NCBI GenBank assembly: GCA_943368345.1
Contig: CALRKY020000025.1
Coordinates: 1 to 44,979 of the forward strand
Source: JADCGM01 sp943368345
GTDB taxonomy: Bacteria > Pseudomonadota > Alphaproteobacteria > Sphingomonadales > Sphingomonadaceae
Length of the DNA: 44,979 nt
Direction: 5' to 3'
The notes below the pieces were generated by a model. The model was not told where the DNA came from. It saw only the letters and a list, made by a program, of their open reading frames with translations, and did not search any database. Made by a program: the position numbers and the translations under genes. Below are positions 1 through 7,994 of the stretch, in pieces (the first letter of the stretch is position 1; each line of letters starts with the position of its first letter).

Positions 1-157
1 GGGCCGGATTTGGCCCGCCGCACGTGCGGTTGCGGCGGGAGGCCCGCTGGACAGCGTTGCATCGCTTGCAGGGAGCCACCAGCCCCTGCCTCGCGCCGCG
101 CCTTGCCAGCGGACCTCCTGCCGCAATCACGGTGATCCGGATTGGTCGAAAGACGCT
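1..157. repeat. Palindromic non-coding segment downstream of the UDP-sugar dehydrogenase gene
   Basis: No gene was found here. The segment holds nested inverted repeats. A perfect 9-bp stem pairs 14-22 (CCCGCCGCA) with 31-39 around an 8-base loop. A longer imperfect pair of 19-base arms joins 32-50 with 106-124, matching at 17 of 19 positions. A short stem of 68-73 with 84-89 lies inside that pair, and 1-5 can pair with 12-16. The 9-bp and 19-bp stems share bases 32-39, so they are mutually exclusive folds. No T-run follows any stem on either strand, so a standard intrinsic terminator is unlikely. It could be a REP-like repeat or a structured 3' untranslated region. Confidence 0.5.
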
Positions 158-1426
158 CTAAAGCTGCCAGCGCGTCAGTGTCGGCGGAAACGCAATCGCG
201 CGCCAAATCCCTTTGATGTCGGCGATCAACCCAGTCGCGCTCGTCAACGCAACCAGCTTTTCAACCGGCATCTCCCGGTAGGCCGCGTGCGGGACGGCGG
301 CAACGACCGCGTCATATTGCCGGTCAAGTGCATCCGCCGTCAGGGCGATTCCATACTCGTGTTGCGCCTCAGTTGAATCGGCCAGCGGGTCATGGACGGT
401 CACTGAATGTCCCAGGGACTCCAGATCGCGGATCACATCGACAACCTTTGAATTCCGAAGATCGGGAACATCTTCCTTAAAGGTTAGACCCAGCACCAGC
501 ACGCTGCCCTTTGGCGTCATGCGGGCGTGCACCGCCTCGGCGATATAGCGCGCCATCCCATCATTGGTTTCCCGGCCAGCCAGTATGACTTTCGGATCAT
601 GCCCAAGCTGCTGTGCCTTGTAGCTGAGATAATAGGGATCAACCCCGATGCAGTGACCACCGACTAGGCCGGGCTGAAAATTCAAAAAGTTCCATTTGGT
701 GCCCGCAGCCTCCAGCACGTCGTGGATCGACAGGTCCATCTTGCCGAAGATCTGAGAGATTTCGTTCATGAACGCGATGTTGATGTCCCGCTGGGCGTTC
801 TCGATGACCTTGGCGGCCTCCGCAGCTTTGATCGATGCGGCGCGAAACACACCAGCCGTCGTGACCTTGCCATAGATGTCAGCCATCACTTCGGTCACAT
901 CGGAATTCTCGCCCGCGATGACTTTGATGATTTTGTCGACGGTATGGACTTTGTCGCCGGGATTGATGCGTTCAGGGCTGTAGCCCAGGAAAAAATCGGT
1001 GCCGCGCTGCAATCCGGAAATGCGTTCGATTTCCGGTCCGCACAAATCCTCGGTTACGCCGGGATAAACCGTACTTTCATAAACCACGATAGCGCGCTGA
1101 CCGGCTTGAAGAACGGTGGCCAAAGCACGGGTGGCACCGATAACCGGTCGCAGGTCGGGCTGATTGGCTCTATCAACCGGCGTCGGTACGGTGACGATAT
1201 AGACGTCGGCACCCGCACAGTCTGCGATATTCGTCGTGTAGCGGATCATGCTCGCCCCAAGGCGTTCGGCGTCGATCTCGCACGTCCGGTCAAATCCAGA
1301 CCGCAACTCGGCGACACGTTTTTCGTCAATATCCACACCGATACAATCGAAATGCCGTGCCAAAGCAACACCCAGCGGCAATCCGACATATCCCAGTCCG
1401 ACAACAACGATCTTCGGCGTTTTCAC
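158..1426 (-). CDS. tviB: Nucleotide sugar dehydrogenase (UDP-N-acetyl-hexosamine 6-dehydrogenase, TviB/WbpO-like)
   Basis: Predicted to oxidise UDP-N-acetylglucosamine or -galactosamine to the uronic acid with two NAD+, supplying acidic sugars for a capsule or exopolysaccharide in the cytoplasm. The N-terminal Rossmann motif GLGYVGLPL is clear. The central part carries the family's substrate-binding stretch (YSPERINPGD) and the motif GLVGGHCIGVDPYYL with the catalytic cysteine. The C-terminal UDP-binding domain contains LGLTFKEDVPDLRNS. I chose GTG at 1426 because GGAG (1437-1440) lies 10 bases upstream and the protein then begins MKTPKIVVVGLGYVG, as is usual for the family. A TTG at 1465 would add 13 residues and overlap the export gene by 14 bases. 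It is the downstream partner of the SLBB export gene. The exact sugar specificity cannot be read from sequence. Confidence 0.9.
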   Translation of the reverse strand: MKTPKIVVVGLGYVGLPLGVALARHFDCIGVDIDEKRVAELRSGFDRTCEIDAERLGASMIRYTTNIADCAGADVYIVTVPTPVDRANQPDLRPVIGATRALATVLQAGQRAIVVYESTVYPGVTEDLCGPEIERISGLQRGTDFFLGYSPERINPGDKVHTVDKIIKVIAGENSDVTEVMADIYGKVTTAGVFRAASIKAAEAAKVIENAQRDINIAFMNEISQIFGKMDLSIHDVLEAAGTKWNFLNFQPGLVGGHCIGVDPYYLSYKAQQLGHDPKVILAGRETNDGMARYIAEAVHARMTPKGSVLVLGLTFKEDVPDLRNSKVVDVIRDLESLGHSVTVHDPLADSTEAQHEYGIALTADALDRQYDAVVAAVPHAAYREMPVEKLVALTSATGLIADIKGIWRAIAFPPTLTRWQL

Positions 1427-1451
1427 GACGCGCTGGCTCCAATTGTCCGAG

Positions 1452-4160
1452 TTAGTTTGCGGCAAGAATTGCGACAGACGCGATTGCTGTCACAAATTGT
1501 CCAAAAATGGTGGTGACATCGCGCGCCAAGTCAAGCGTCTTGAGCGGGTTCAGGTCCTTGGGAACGATGATCGTACTCCCGGGTGGTACCGCCACGGTAC
1601 CGCGGCGAAACAACGATGACCGGATCGCGTGCGCCGTTCCATTGGGAAGCACGAGAAATGCGCGGCTCTGATCAGCACCCGCCTGATAACCGCCAGCATC
1701 CCGCAAATATTCTGCCGGTGATCTCCCACTCGAATATTGCAAGGCACCTGGGTTGAGCACATCGCCAAGCGCCAACACGAAATTCGGCCGTTTGGGCATG
1801 ACCAAGGCGTCACCGGACTCAAGAATTGTGTCCAGATCAGTGCGAGCACTCAATATCCGTGGATCAGCTTCGACGACAACGCGACCAGGTGCTTCAACTG
1901 TCGAAAGGCGATCAATCAGAACGGCAGCCGCCGCAAGCGAGTCACCAGCCGAACCAGCCTTGCGGGCCGACGCCACAAGCAATCCGTTGTTCAACTCCCT
2001 AGCGGTCCGCCGAAATCCTTCCTGCTGCAATTCCTTCACGCTGCGCCGGGTGAAAACAGCCCCATAGGGGTAGGCGAATTCCGTAATTCCGCCGGCTCGC
2101 GCGATGAGCTGCGCCAGAGTTTCCCCTTTACGGATCGCATAGAGGCCAGGTTTGCGAAATTCGCCGGAAAGGAGGACAGCGCCTGACTCAAACTGCGACT
2201 GCGACGCGCTGACCCGGAGATCATCCCCCGGTCGAAGCACCAAATCCTGCAGTTGCGATGACTCCGCACCCAAATTGACACTCGAAATTGTCGTCGATTG
2301 GGCAGTTGATCTGATGACATCAAGCACCACATCCGTCGCACCTCCGGTGATCCCACCGCCAACGGAAATAAGCGACGCACCGGTCACCCTGTCTGCAACG
2401 GGATAGGCACCCGGCCAACGAATAGCACCACCAATCCCCACCGAATTTTCAATCAGAACCGGGAGAAGTTCGACCGACTCCTCAAAAACCAGCGGACAAT
2501 CAGACTGGGCTCCACCTTCACTGCTGGCATTTCTGTTTTCAACCGCCGTCCGGGCATCTGCACCAGCAGTCCTAACACCGACTAGGCTTTGCGCACCCGT
2601 ATTCACGGCGAGTTCTGATTGGCCACCTCGATCTACGATAAAGCTTCCGCGAGTGACGGCGGTAAACCTTGCTGATTGGGTATCCTGCACAAGCGATTCC
2701 AACCGCTGCAGGGAACGGCATTGCGGCAAGGTATTGGGCTGACCGAGCGCGATGCGTCGGATCGCCGGGCGACTGAGGAACCGGATATCACTATGGCTGA
2801 AAACATACAGTTTGTCGTCGCTGCGGAGCGGAACAGATGGTTCGTCTTTCAGCGCCTCTAACAGATTGATTGGGACGAACATTTCCGCGCTTGTCGCTTC
2901 ATCCCGGCGCACCAGCACGGCCATTGGCAAATAGGTTCCGGTCGGCAATTCGCTGACATCACCAACGAGTTCCCGAACCGTCCGCGCAGCAGAAAGCGGC
3001 CGTGTGCCTGGGTTCAACACCGATCCCCGCAAGGCGACGCGACCAATAACCCCTCCCGCGCTACCACCAATGACCTGCACAACGTCGCCGCTGACCACCG
3101 TCTGACCGTTACCGGTTGGTCGCAGGAAGTTTTCGCGACCGTCGGCGCCGATCCGGCTGACCGAAAGTGAAAATCCGCGCGGCCGGAGCGCGCCGCCGGC
3201 ATAGGCTACAAGCGCTTGCACCCCCAGCGGTCCGCGCAATTCATAGATGCCTGGGCGTGCGACGCTCCCGGTAACCGCGACGGTTTCACCGATCACCGGA
3301 ACGATCACACGGTCACCGTCCTGTAGACGCGCGGTTGGCGGTGTTCCAATGCCAAGCAATCCGTACAAATCGACGACATCGACCGCGCCGTTCGCACGAA
3401 CGATCCGAACCCGCCGCAAGGTTCCGCCGCGCCGCACACCGCCGGCCTTGCTGAGCGCCGAAGCGATGTCGGCAAAGGCCGTCAGTTGATATTGGCCGGG
3501 ACGTTCGACTTCACCACCGACTAGAATGCTGATGCTGCGAACCGTACCAAGCGAGACCGAGAGATCGGTGCCGAGCAACGTCCGGCGCGTCGAGGCCGCA
3601 AGTTCACCCGAAACATCCGCAAGCGTTCGTCCAGCTGCCCGAACGGGCGGGAGTTGCCCGACGATCAACCGTCCTTCACGGTCAACACGTGCGGTTGCAC
3701 TACTGTTGGTCGCCCCTTGGAATGTAACAACGAGTTCATCGCCGACACCAAGGACATAGCTCCCACGAACGCTCCCTGTCAGCGCGGCACCCGTCCCTTC
3801 GGTGGACCGAAACAGGTCATAGCCGAACAAGCGGAGTCCAGCGTCACCAGTGCGGCCCCGGAATTCGGTCTCGATTGGAGATGGAGTGTAGAGTGATTCG
3901 AGTTCTTTGCGAGACTGCAGGCGACGCAGTTCGCGTTCTTCTTCGGTCTCTCTCGGGCTCAAAACCTCATCATCGGCATCGGCACCAAGTTCGCGCGCGG
4001 CATCGAGGCGTTGGCTGGAATTGGCGCCTCCACCACCCGCGCCCAATTGTTGCAGAACACGGGGATCAATCTGCTGTGCGGACAGCGATGTCGTGGCCAG
4101 CGACAGGCCCGCCAGGAGCAGAATCTCGGTCGCCTTGCGCTGCCAATTTTGACCGAACAT
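1452..4160 (-). CDS. Polysaccharide export outer-membrane protein with multiple SLBB domains (OPX family)
   Basis: Likely exports a capsular or exopolysaccharide across the periplasm and outer membrane, as Wza-type OPX proteins do. The N-terminus has a signal peptide (hydrophobic LLLAGLSLATTSLSA, then QQ). A polysaccharide-export domain follows (YVLGVGDELVVTFQG, about residues 140-230), then several SLBB-like repeats recognisable by GEVERPGQYQL, GSVARPGIYELRG, GEFRKPGLYAIRKGE and GDVLNPGALQYSSG. At about 902 residues it is more than twice the length of Wza (about 380). The C-terminal segment (DLARDVTTIFGQFVTAIASVAIL) is hydrophobic or amphipathic and could be the membrane-inserting helix. I preferred ATG at 4160, preceded by GGGGTG, over GTG at 4172. 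It precedes and slightly overlaps or abuts the UDP-sugar dehydrogenase gene, which supports a polysaccharide role. Confidence 0.88.
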   Translation of the reverse strand: MFGQNWQRKATEILLLAGLSLATTSLSAQQIDPRVLQQLGAGGGGANSSQRLDAARELGADADDEVLSPRETEEERELRRLQSRKELESLYTPSPIETEFRGRTGDAGLRLFGYDLFRSTEGTGAALTGSVRGSYVLGVGDELVVTFQGATNSSATARVDREGRLIVGQLPPVRAAGRTLADVSGELAASTRRTLLGTDLSVSLGTVRSISILVGGEVERPGQYQLTAFADIASALSKAGGVRRGGTLRRVRIVRANGAVDVVDLYGLLGIGTPPTARLQDGDRVIVPVIGETVAVTGSVARPGIYELRGPLGVQALVAYAGGALRPRGFSLSVSRIGADGRENFLRPTGNGQTVVSGDVVQVIGGSAGGVIGRVALRGSVLNPGTRPLSAARTVRELVGDVSELPTGTYLPMAVLVRRDEATSAEMFVPINLLEALKDEPSVPLRSDDKLYVFSHSDIRFLSRPAIRRIALGQPNTLPQCRSLQRLESLVQDTQSARFTAVTRGSFIVDRGGQSELAVNTGAQSLVGVRTAGADARTAVENRNASSEGGAQSDCPLVFEESVELLPVLIENSVGIGGAIRWPGAYPVADRVTGASLISVGGGITGGATDVVLDVIRSTAQSTTISSVNLGAESSQLQDLVLRPGDDLRVSASQSQFESGAVLLSGEFRKPGLYAIRKGETLAQLIARAGGITEFAYPYGAVFTRRSVKELQQEGFRRTARELNNGLLVASARKAGSAGDSLAAAAVLIDRLSTVEAPGRVVVEADPRILSARTDLDTILESGDALVMPKRPNFVLALGDVLNPGALQYSSGRSPAEYLRDAGGYQAGADQSRAFLVLPNGTAHAIRSSLFRRGTVAVPPGSTIIVPKDLNPLKTLDLARDVTTIFGQFVTAIASVAILAAN

Positions 4161-4227
4161 CACACCCCACACGTGGAATCAAACCAGAGCGGCTGTGATA
4201 GGGTTGGCACCGGCAAGCGTCAACAAA

Positions 4228-5115
4228 TCACGCGGGCGGAAGCCGACCCCAGACCAGATCACTATAGTCGCGGGCGAGCTGTTTGGTGAGAGCACCGACC
4301 TCGAAACGCCAGGGACCGATTTCGCTGATCGGCGTGACCTCGGCGGCACTACCGGTCAGGAATGCCTGCTCAAACCCCTCGAGTTCGTCCGGCCAGATCG
4401 GGCGCTCGATCACGGCGATGCTCCGACGCTTGGCCAGATCGATGACACTGCGCCGGGTGATACCGTCAAGGAAGCAATCCGGCGTTGGTGTGTGCAGCGC
4501 GCCGTCCTTCACAAAGAAAATATTGGCCCCCGTCGCCTCTGCCACCTGGCCGCGCCAGTCAAACATCAGCGCGTCATCATAGCCGCCAGCCTCTGCTTCA
4601 TGCTTCGAAATGGTGCAGATCATATAGAGGCCCGCCGCCTTGGAAGCCGTCGGCGCGGTGTAAGGCGCCGGTCGCCGGAATCTGGCGATGCCAAGGCGCA
4701 GCCCCTTCTCCAGCACCTCCGCCCCAAAATAGGCCCCCCATTCCCAGCAGGCGATGGCCATATGTGGTTTGGTGCGCTGTGCAGCCACGCCCATCTGCTC
4801 CGATCCGCGCCAGGCGATCGGCCGCATGTAGCAACTCTCCAGACCATTGGCCTTCATCGTATCCTTGCAGGCCTGACTGATCTGCGCCGTTGTCCAAGGC
4901 AGTTCAAAACCGAGCAATTTTGCCGAATTGCGCAGGCGGGCGCTGTGTTCATCGAGCTTGAAGATCGTGCCGCCATAGGCGCGCTGCCCTTCGAACACGG
5001 CACTGGCATAGTGCAGAGCGTGGGTCAGGACATGGACCCGCGCATCGCGCCACGGCACCATCTCTCCGTCCATCCAGATGAAGCCATCGCGGTCATCATA
5101 GGTGCGCATATCCAT
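4228..5115 (-). CDS. ilvE: Branched-chain amino acid aminotransferase
   Basis: PLP-dependent class IV aminotransferase that interconverts leucine, isoleucine and valine with their 2-oxo acids using glutamate/2-oxoglutarate. The 295 residues are full length. The N-terminal block HALHYASAVFEGQRAYGG and the RGSEQMG region fit the family. The PLP lysine is probably Lys159 in SKAAGLY, followed by EAEAGGYDDALM and a cofactor-phosphate-binding segment ending in DGITRRSVIDLA. The ATG at 5115 has GGAAA upstream. It is transcribed away from the MarR-family gene across a gap of about 45-60 bases that contains a palindromic operator candidate, so regulation by that protein is likely. It lies 67 bases upstream of the OPX gene on the same strand. 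Confidence 0.95.
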   Translation of the reverse strand: MDMRTYDDRDGFIWMDGEMVPWRDARVHVLTHALHYASAVFEGQRAYGGTIFKLDEHSARLRNSAKLLGFELPWTTAQISQACKDTMKANGLESCYMRPIAWRGSEQMGVAAQRTKPHMAIACWEWGAYFGAEVLEKGLRLGIARFRRPAPYTAPTASKAAGLYMICTISKHEAEAGGYDDALMFDWRGQVAEATGANIFFVKDGALHTPTPDCFLDGITRRSVIDLAKRRSIAVIERPIWPDELEGFEQAFLTGSAAEVTPISEIGPWRFEVGALTKQLARDYSDLVWGRLPPA

Positions 5116-5133
5116 TGGCGTTTCCGTTTCAAC

Positions 5134-5154
5134 TTTTGTTATGAAATTACAAAA
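5134..5154. promoter_or_regulatory. Candidate MarR-family operator between ilvE and the divergent regulator
   Basis: A 21-bp imperfect palindrome with arms TTTTGT and ACAAAA. Further symmetric positions inside the arms give 16 of 20 paired positions matching. It sits in the only AT-rich stretch between the two divergent starts, where promoters for both genes should lie. Size and placement fit a MarR-family binding site that controls both genes. This is inference from symmetry and position only. Confidence 0.5.
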
Positions 5155-5174
5155 TATGCTTGATACGCGTAATG

Positions 5175-5687
5175 ATGAATGCGAAATACGTCAACATGGT
5201 TGACGCAGTCGCACCCACGGATTTTTTGCGCGAGGCGGACATCCGTCGCGGCATCGAACTGCTGTATTTCGGCTATACCAATATGATCAAGGGTCCGGAC
5301 AGCCTGCTGGCAGAAACCGGGTTCGGGCGCGCCCACCACCGGGCCATGTATTTCATCGCGCGCCGCCCCGGACTGCCGGTGTCGGACCTGCTGCGTCTAC
5401 TGAACATCACCAAACAATCGCTAAGCCGCGTGCTGAGTGAACTCCAGGCCAAGGATTTGGTGGCTCAGGAGATCGGCAAACGCGACCGGCGACAGCGCCT
5501 ACTGAGCCTCACCGAAGCCGGGGCGCGGCTGGAAGCCGATCTGTTTGACCGTATGCGCAACGGTGTCGCCGACGCCTATCGTCAGGCTGGTCCGCAGTCA
5601 GTCAGCGGCTTTTGGGCCGTGCTCAGCGGCTTGATCCCGGCGGTTGATCGTCCGTTAATCCAGGAACTGCAGAAGACGCTTCGCTAG
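5175..5687 (+). CDS. MarR-family winged-helix transcriptional regulator, PetP-like
   Basis: DNA-binding regulator of about 170 residues. The winged-helix core runs from GRAHHRAMYFIARRPGLPV through the recognition-helix segment LLNITKQSLSRVLSELQAK to the wing GKRDRRQRLLSLTEAG. This arrangement resembles alphaproteobacterial PetP-type MarR proteins, which often lie next to ilvE. Possible starts are TTG 5160, ATG 5172, ATG 5175 and ATG 5196. None has a strong ribosome-binding site, so the exact start is open. Its 3' end overlaps the 3' end of proC on the other strand by 33 bases. The palindrome at 5134-5154 suggests autoregulation together with ilvE. The ligand is unknown. Confidence 0.88.
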   Translation: MNAKYVNMVDAVAPTDFLREADIRRGIELLYFGYTNMIKGPDSLLAETGFGRAHHRAMYFIARRPGLPVSDLLRLLNITKQSLSRVLSELQAKDLVAQEIGKRDRRQRLLSLTEAGARLEADLFDRMRNGVADAYRQAGPQSVSGFWAVLSGLIPAVDRPLIQELQKTLR

Positions 5688-6527
5688 CGGTTTCTCGAGA
5701 ACCGCCGAACTTCCCTGCCCCAGTTCCCGGGATCGATTCGTTGCGGCGGCCACGGTCTTTTGCATCAAATCGCTCAACTCACCGTCACCGTCGAGGACCT
5801 CTAGTCCTGCCTGGGTCGTACCATTGGGGCTGGTGACTTGGGCGCGCAACGCTGCTGGGGAGGCCGAACTTTCAGCGACCAAGGCTGCCGCTCCGACAAC
5901 CGTCTCGCGCGCCAAAGCCGCCGCGAGTTGCTCAGGCAGTCCAGCGCCAACTCCGGCATGTTCCAACGCCTCGATCATCCGGAAGACATAGGCGGGCCCT
6001 GACCCCGACACGCCGGTAACCGCATCAAACTGCGCTTCGGAGTCGAGCCAGTGCACCGTGCCAGCAGCGAGCATCAACCGCTCGACACTGGCGCGCGCAG
6101 GAGGCGCCGCGGTTGTCGCAAAAAGCGCGGTAACGCCCTTGCCAAGTCTGGCCGGGGAATTGGGCATCGCGCGAACGACACAGCAATCCGGGAACAGGCC
6201 CGACAGCGTTTCGATGCTGGTGCCGGCAAGTATGGAGACAAAGGCCCCATCACCCGACGCGGCGCATGTCCTGATGGTCTTCGCGACGACACCGAGCATT
6301 TGCGGTTTGACGGCCAGGACGATGATTTTCGGAGCCCCATCCTCCGGCGGAACGGCGAGAACCCGGATACTGGCCCCCTCCGGCAGCCCGCGGGGCGATG
6401 GATCGATAACCGTGACCTGATCCGCCGGCAGCCCGCATTCCAGCCACCGCGACAGCAACGCCCCGCCCATATTGCCGCATCCGACGAGCCAAAGCGGGCC
6501 AAGATCGCCAAGATCAGCCTTGGTCAT
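5655..6527 (-). CDS. proC: Pyrroline-5-carboxylate reductase
   Basis: Catalyses the last step of proline synthesis, NAD(P)H-dependent reduction of 1-pyrroline-5-carboxylate to proline. The Rossmann motif GCGNMGG is at residues 16-22. The NADPH-domain block VRAMPNSPARLGKGVTAL and the C-terminal family signature VTGVSGSGPAYVF are present, with the ending of the dimerisation domain also visible. Length is 290 residues. I start at ATG 6527 because it overlaps the stop codon of the upstream ybjN gene as ATGA and places the Rossmann fold close to the N-terminus; an in-frame extension to 6590 lies wholly inside ybjN. It forms a translationally coupled pair with the YbjN-family gene. Confidence 0.95.
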   Translation of the reverse strand: MTKADLGDLGPLWLVGCGNMGGALLSRWLECGLPADQVTVIDPSPRGLPEGASIRVLAVPPEDGAPKIIVLAVKPQMLGVVAKTIRTCAASGDGAFVSILAGTSIETLSGLFPDCCVVRAMPNSPARLGKGVTALFATTAAPPARASVERLMLAAGTVHWLDSEAQFDAVTGVSGSGPAYVFRMIEALEHAGVGAGLPEQLAAALARETVVGAAALVAESSASPAALRAQVTSPNGTTQAGLEVLDGDGELSDLMQKTVAAATNRSRELGQGSSAVLEKPLAKRLLQFLD

Positions 6528-7033
6528 GCCTCTCCGACCGTATCGATCAACGCCGCCGCCAGGGCTTCCGATGGCTTTTTTCCGGCCCACAGCACGAACT
6601 GGAAGGCCGGATAATAGCGGTCACATTCGTCAATCGCGCTGTCGACCAGCGTTTCCGCCTGATCGAGCGACAGTCCGGTTTCGCTATCGGCATCGAGCAG
6701 AGTTGCGTGACGGTACAAGATCGTCCCGTCTGCCGACCACATTTCAAAATGGCCCATCCACAGCTGCTCGTTGATCAGGCCGAGGGTTTCATAGATCGGG
6801 CCGCGCTTATTCTCCGCCACGCGCAGATCGGGCATCGCCACAAATTGCAGCATACGTTCCTCCTCACGCCAGAGCGCGCGGAGCTCATATTGACCCCACG
6901 CCCCTTCTATCGTCGCGACAATTTCCTCATCGCCGTGCCGTTCCGACGCCCAGCCATTGCAGCCGAAATAATGTTCCAGCATGTCGATGGGGGCCGCTGC
7001 GACCGATGTCTGTTCTGTCTCCAGGTTGATCAC
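6524..7033 (-). CDS. YbjN domain-containing protein
   Basis: A 169-residue cytoplasmic protein of the YbjN family, resembling type III secretion chaperone-like folds. The motifs LEHYFGCNGWASERHGDEEIV near the N-terminus and ALWREEERMLQFVA, followed by INEQLWMGHFEMW, are typical. The family's molecular role is not settled; in alphaproteobacteria it is commonly found just upstream of proC. Here its stop codon overlaps the proC start (ATGA), so the two are coupled. The gene is separated from ubiK upstream by about 100 bases containing a hairpin and a DnaA-box sequence, so it may have its own promoter. Confidence 0.88.
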   Translation of the reverse strand: MINLETEQTSVAAAPIDMLEHYFGCNGWASERHGDEEIVATIEGAWGQYELRALWREEERMLQFVAMPDLRVAENKRGPIYETLGLINEQLWMGHFEMWSADGTILYRHATLLDADSETGLSLDQAETLVDSAIDECDRYYPAFQFVLWAGKKPSEALAAALIDTVGEA

Positions 7034-7073
7034 CCGGTCCTGCTCCTCGTTGCTGACGCGTCACCATGCTGTG

Positions 7074-7096
7074 GCTTGCCGGGTGAGTCGGCAAGC
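7074..7096. other. Perfect 8-bp hairpin between ubiK and ybjN
   Basis: GCTTGCCG at 7074-7081 pairs exactly with CGGCAAGC at 7089-7096 around a 7-base loop. No T-run follows on either strand, so it is not a typical intrinsic terminator. On the minus-strand transcript it would lie in the leader of ybjN. It could attenuate read-through from ubiK or protect an RNA end. Confidence 0.4.
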
Positions 7097-7122
7097 ACGA
7101 CATAGCATAGTCAGCAATAATC

Positions 7123-7131
7123 TGTGGATAA
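7123..7131 (-). promoter_or_regulatory. Perfect consensus DnaA box sequence
   Basis: The minus strand reads TTATCCACA, identical to the classical E. coli DnaA box. It lies just past the ubiK stop codon, upstream of ybjN-proC. It is a single box with no neighbouring boxes or AT-rich unwinding element, so it is not an origin. It could be a regulatory or titration site, or a chance match. Confidence 0.35.
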
Positions 7132-7134
7132 GCC

Positions 7135-7419
7135 TTAGACGGCAGCCTTCGTCGCCCGGGTGACCCGCTTTGGAGTCGCAGCCGGGGTTGACATGGCGTC
7201 GAGACGGGCACGCAACTCCGTCGCTTCGGCGCGGGCCGTCGCTGCCATTTCCTTCACTGCTTCAAATTCGTCGCGGCTGACAAAGTCCATGCCGCCCATG
7301 GCGCGCTGGACCCGTTCTTTGAACTTTGCTTCGACTTCCCGCGCGGCACCGGCAAAGGTTCCCGCTGCCCCGTTGGCAAGCTTGGCGATGTCTTCGAAAA
7401 TCCGGTTCTGCGACTGCAT
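7135..7419 (-). CDS. ubiK: Accessory factor UbiK family protein (BMFP domain)
   Basis: A 94-residue protein of the BMFP/UbiK family, which in enterobacteria assists aerobic ubiquinone synthesis by binding the UbiJ lipid carrier. The N-terminal part (NRIFEDIAKLANGAAG, then REVEAKFKERVQRAM) is an amphipathic helix. The second half (FVSRDEFEAVKEMAATARAEATELRARLDAM) is a predicted coiled coil. The tail is rich in Ala, Thr, Lys and Arg. ATG 7419 is preceded by a strong AGGAGGG site 5 bases upstream, which decides the start; an in-frame upward extension is a shadow of tspO. It lies 23 bases downstream of tspO on the same strand. Confidence 0.88.
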   Translation of the reverse strand: MQSQNRIFEDIAKLANGAAGTFAGAAREVEAKFKERVQRAMGGMDFVSRDEFEAVKEMAATARAEATELRARLDAMSTPAATPKRVTRATKAAV

Positions 7420-7442
7420 GACAGCCCTCCTGCAAGCTCTAT

Positions 7443-7991
7443 CTAGCGCGGTGGTATTGCCGCTTCGGTCCCAAAGGATATTGTCGGTCCGCCATCCAAA
7501 TTCAATTGTACGATCTGCCAATTGAGCACGCCTGCAAAAACCAGCCATGCCAGATAGGGCAACATCAGAAGTGCCGCGAGGCGTCGGATCACCCAAAACC
7601 GCCACGTCACCACCAGCGACACAATAAAGACCGCCACCAGCAGCCAAAACGCGTCCTGCATCCGGTGCGCCCGGAAAAACAGCGGCGACCAGGCCAGATT
7701 CAAACCGAGTTGCACGAGAAAAAAAATGACCTCCAAGCTTTTACCTCGCGTCGTGCGCGTGGCGAAAATCAAGCCGAGCGCCGCCCCGATCATCGCGTAG
7801 AGCAACGCCCAGGCTAGGCCAAACCACACGCCGGGCGGCTGAATCTCCGGCTTGACCAGCCCCAGATACCATGGGTTCAATCCCGACGGCCCGGTGATCC
7901 GCGCCGACAGCAAACCCAACGCCTCGGCCGCCAAGACACAGACCAGCACCAGCAGGATGGTGCGAACCGGGCGAGCGCCTTCCATAGCCAT
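7443..7991 (-). CDS. tspO: TspO/MBR family protein (tryptophan-rich sensory protein)
   Basis: Five-helix inner-membrane protein homologous to the mitochondrial translocator/benzodiazepine receptor. Bacterial members bind porphyrins and act in tetrapyrrole or stress responses. The signature NPWYLGLVKPEIQPPGVWF, followed by GLAWALLYAMIGAALG and LGLNLAWSPLFFRAHRM, is clear. At 182 residues it is slightly longer than usual (about 160), with a C-terminal extension after the last membrane helix. The start overlaps no coding sequence but sits 3 bases past the RND permease stop, so it is probably co-transcribed with the efflux pump. ATG 7985 is an alternative start two codons later. Confidence 0.92.
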   Translation of the reverse strand: MAMEGARPVRTILLVLVCVLAAEALGLLSARITGPSGLNPWYLGLVKPEIQPPGVWFGLAWALLYAMIGAALGLIFATRTTRGKSLEVIFFLVQLGLNLAWSPLFFRAHRMQDAFWLLVAVFIVSLVVTWRFWVIRRLAALLMLPYLAWLVFAGVLNWQIVQLNLDGGPTISFGTEAAIPPR

Positions 7992-7994
7992 GGT

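Noticed and set aside
4195..5163. Long plus-strand reading frame opposite ilvE
   Set aside because: It is a shadow of ilvE, has no recognisable domain and is rich in Arg, His and Pro as expected of antisense GC-rich codons.
7123..7131. Replication origin suggested by the DnaA box
   Set aside because: Only one box, no AT-rich unwinding region and no origin-associated genes beside it.
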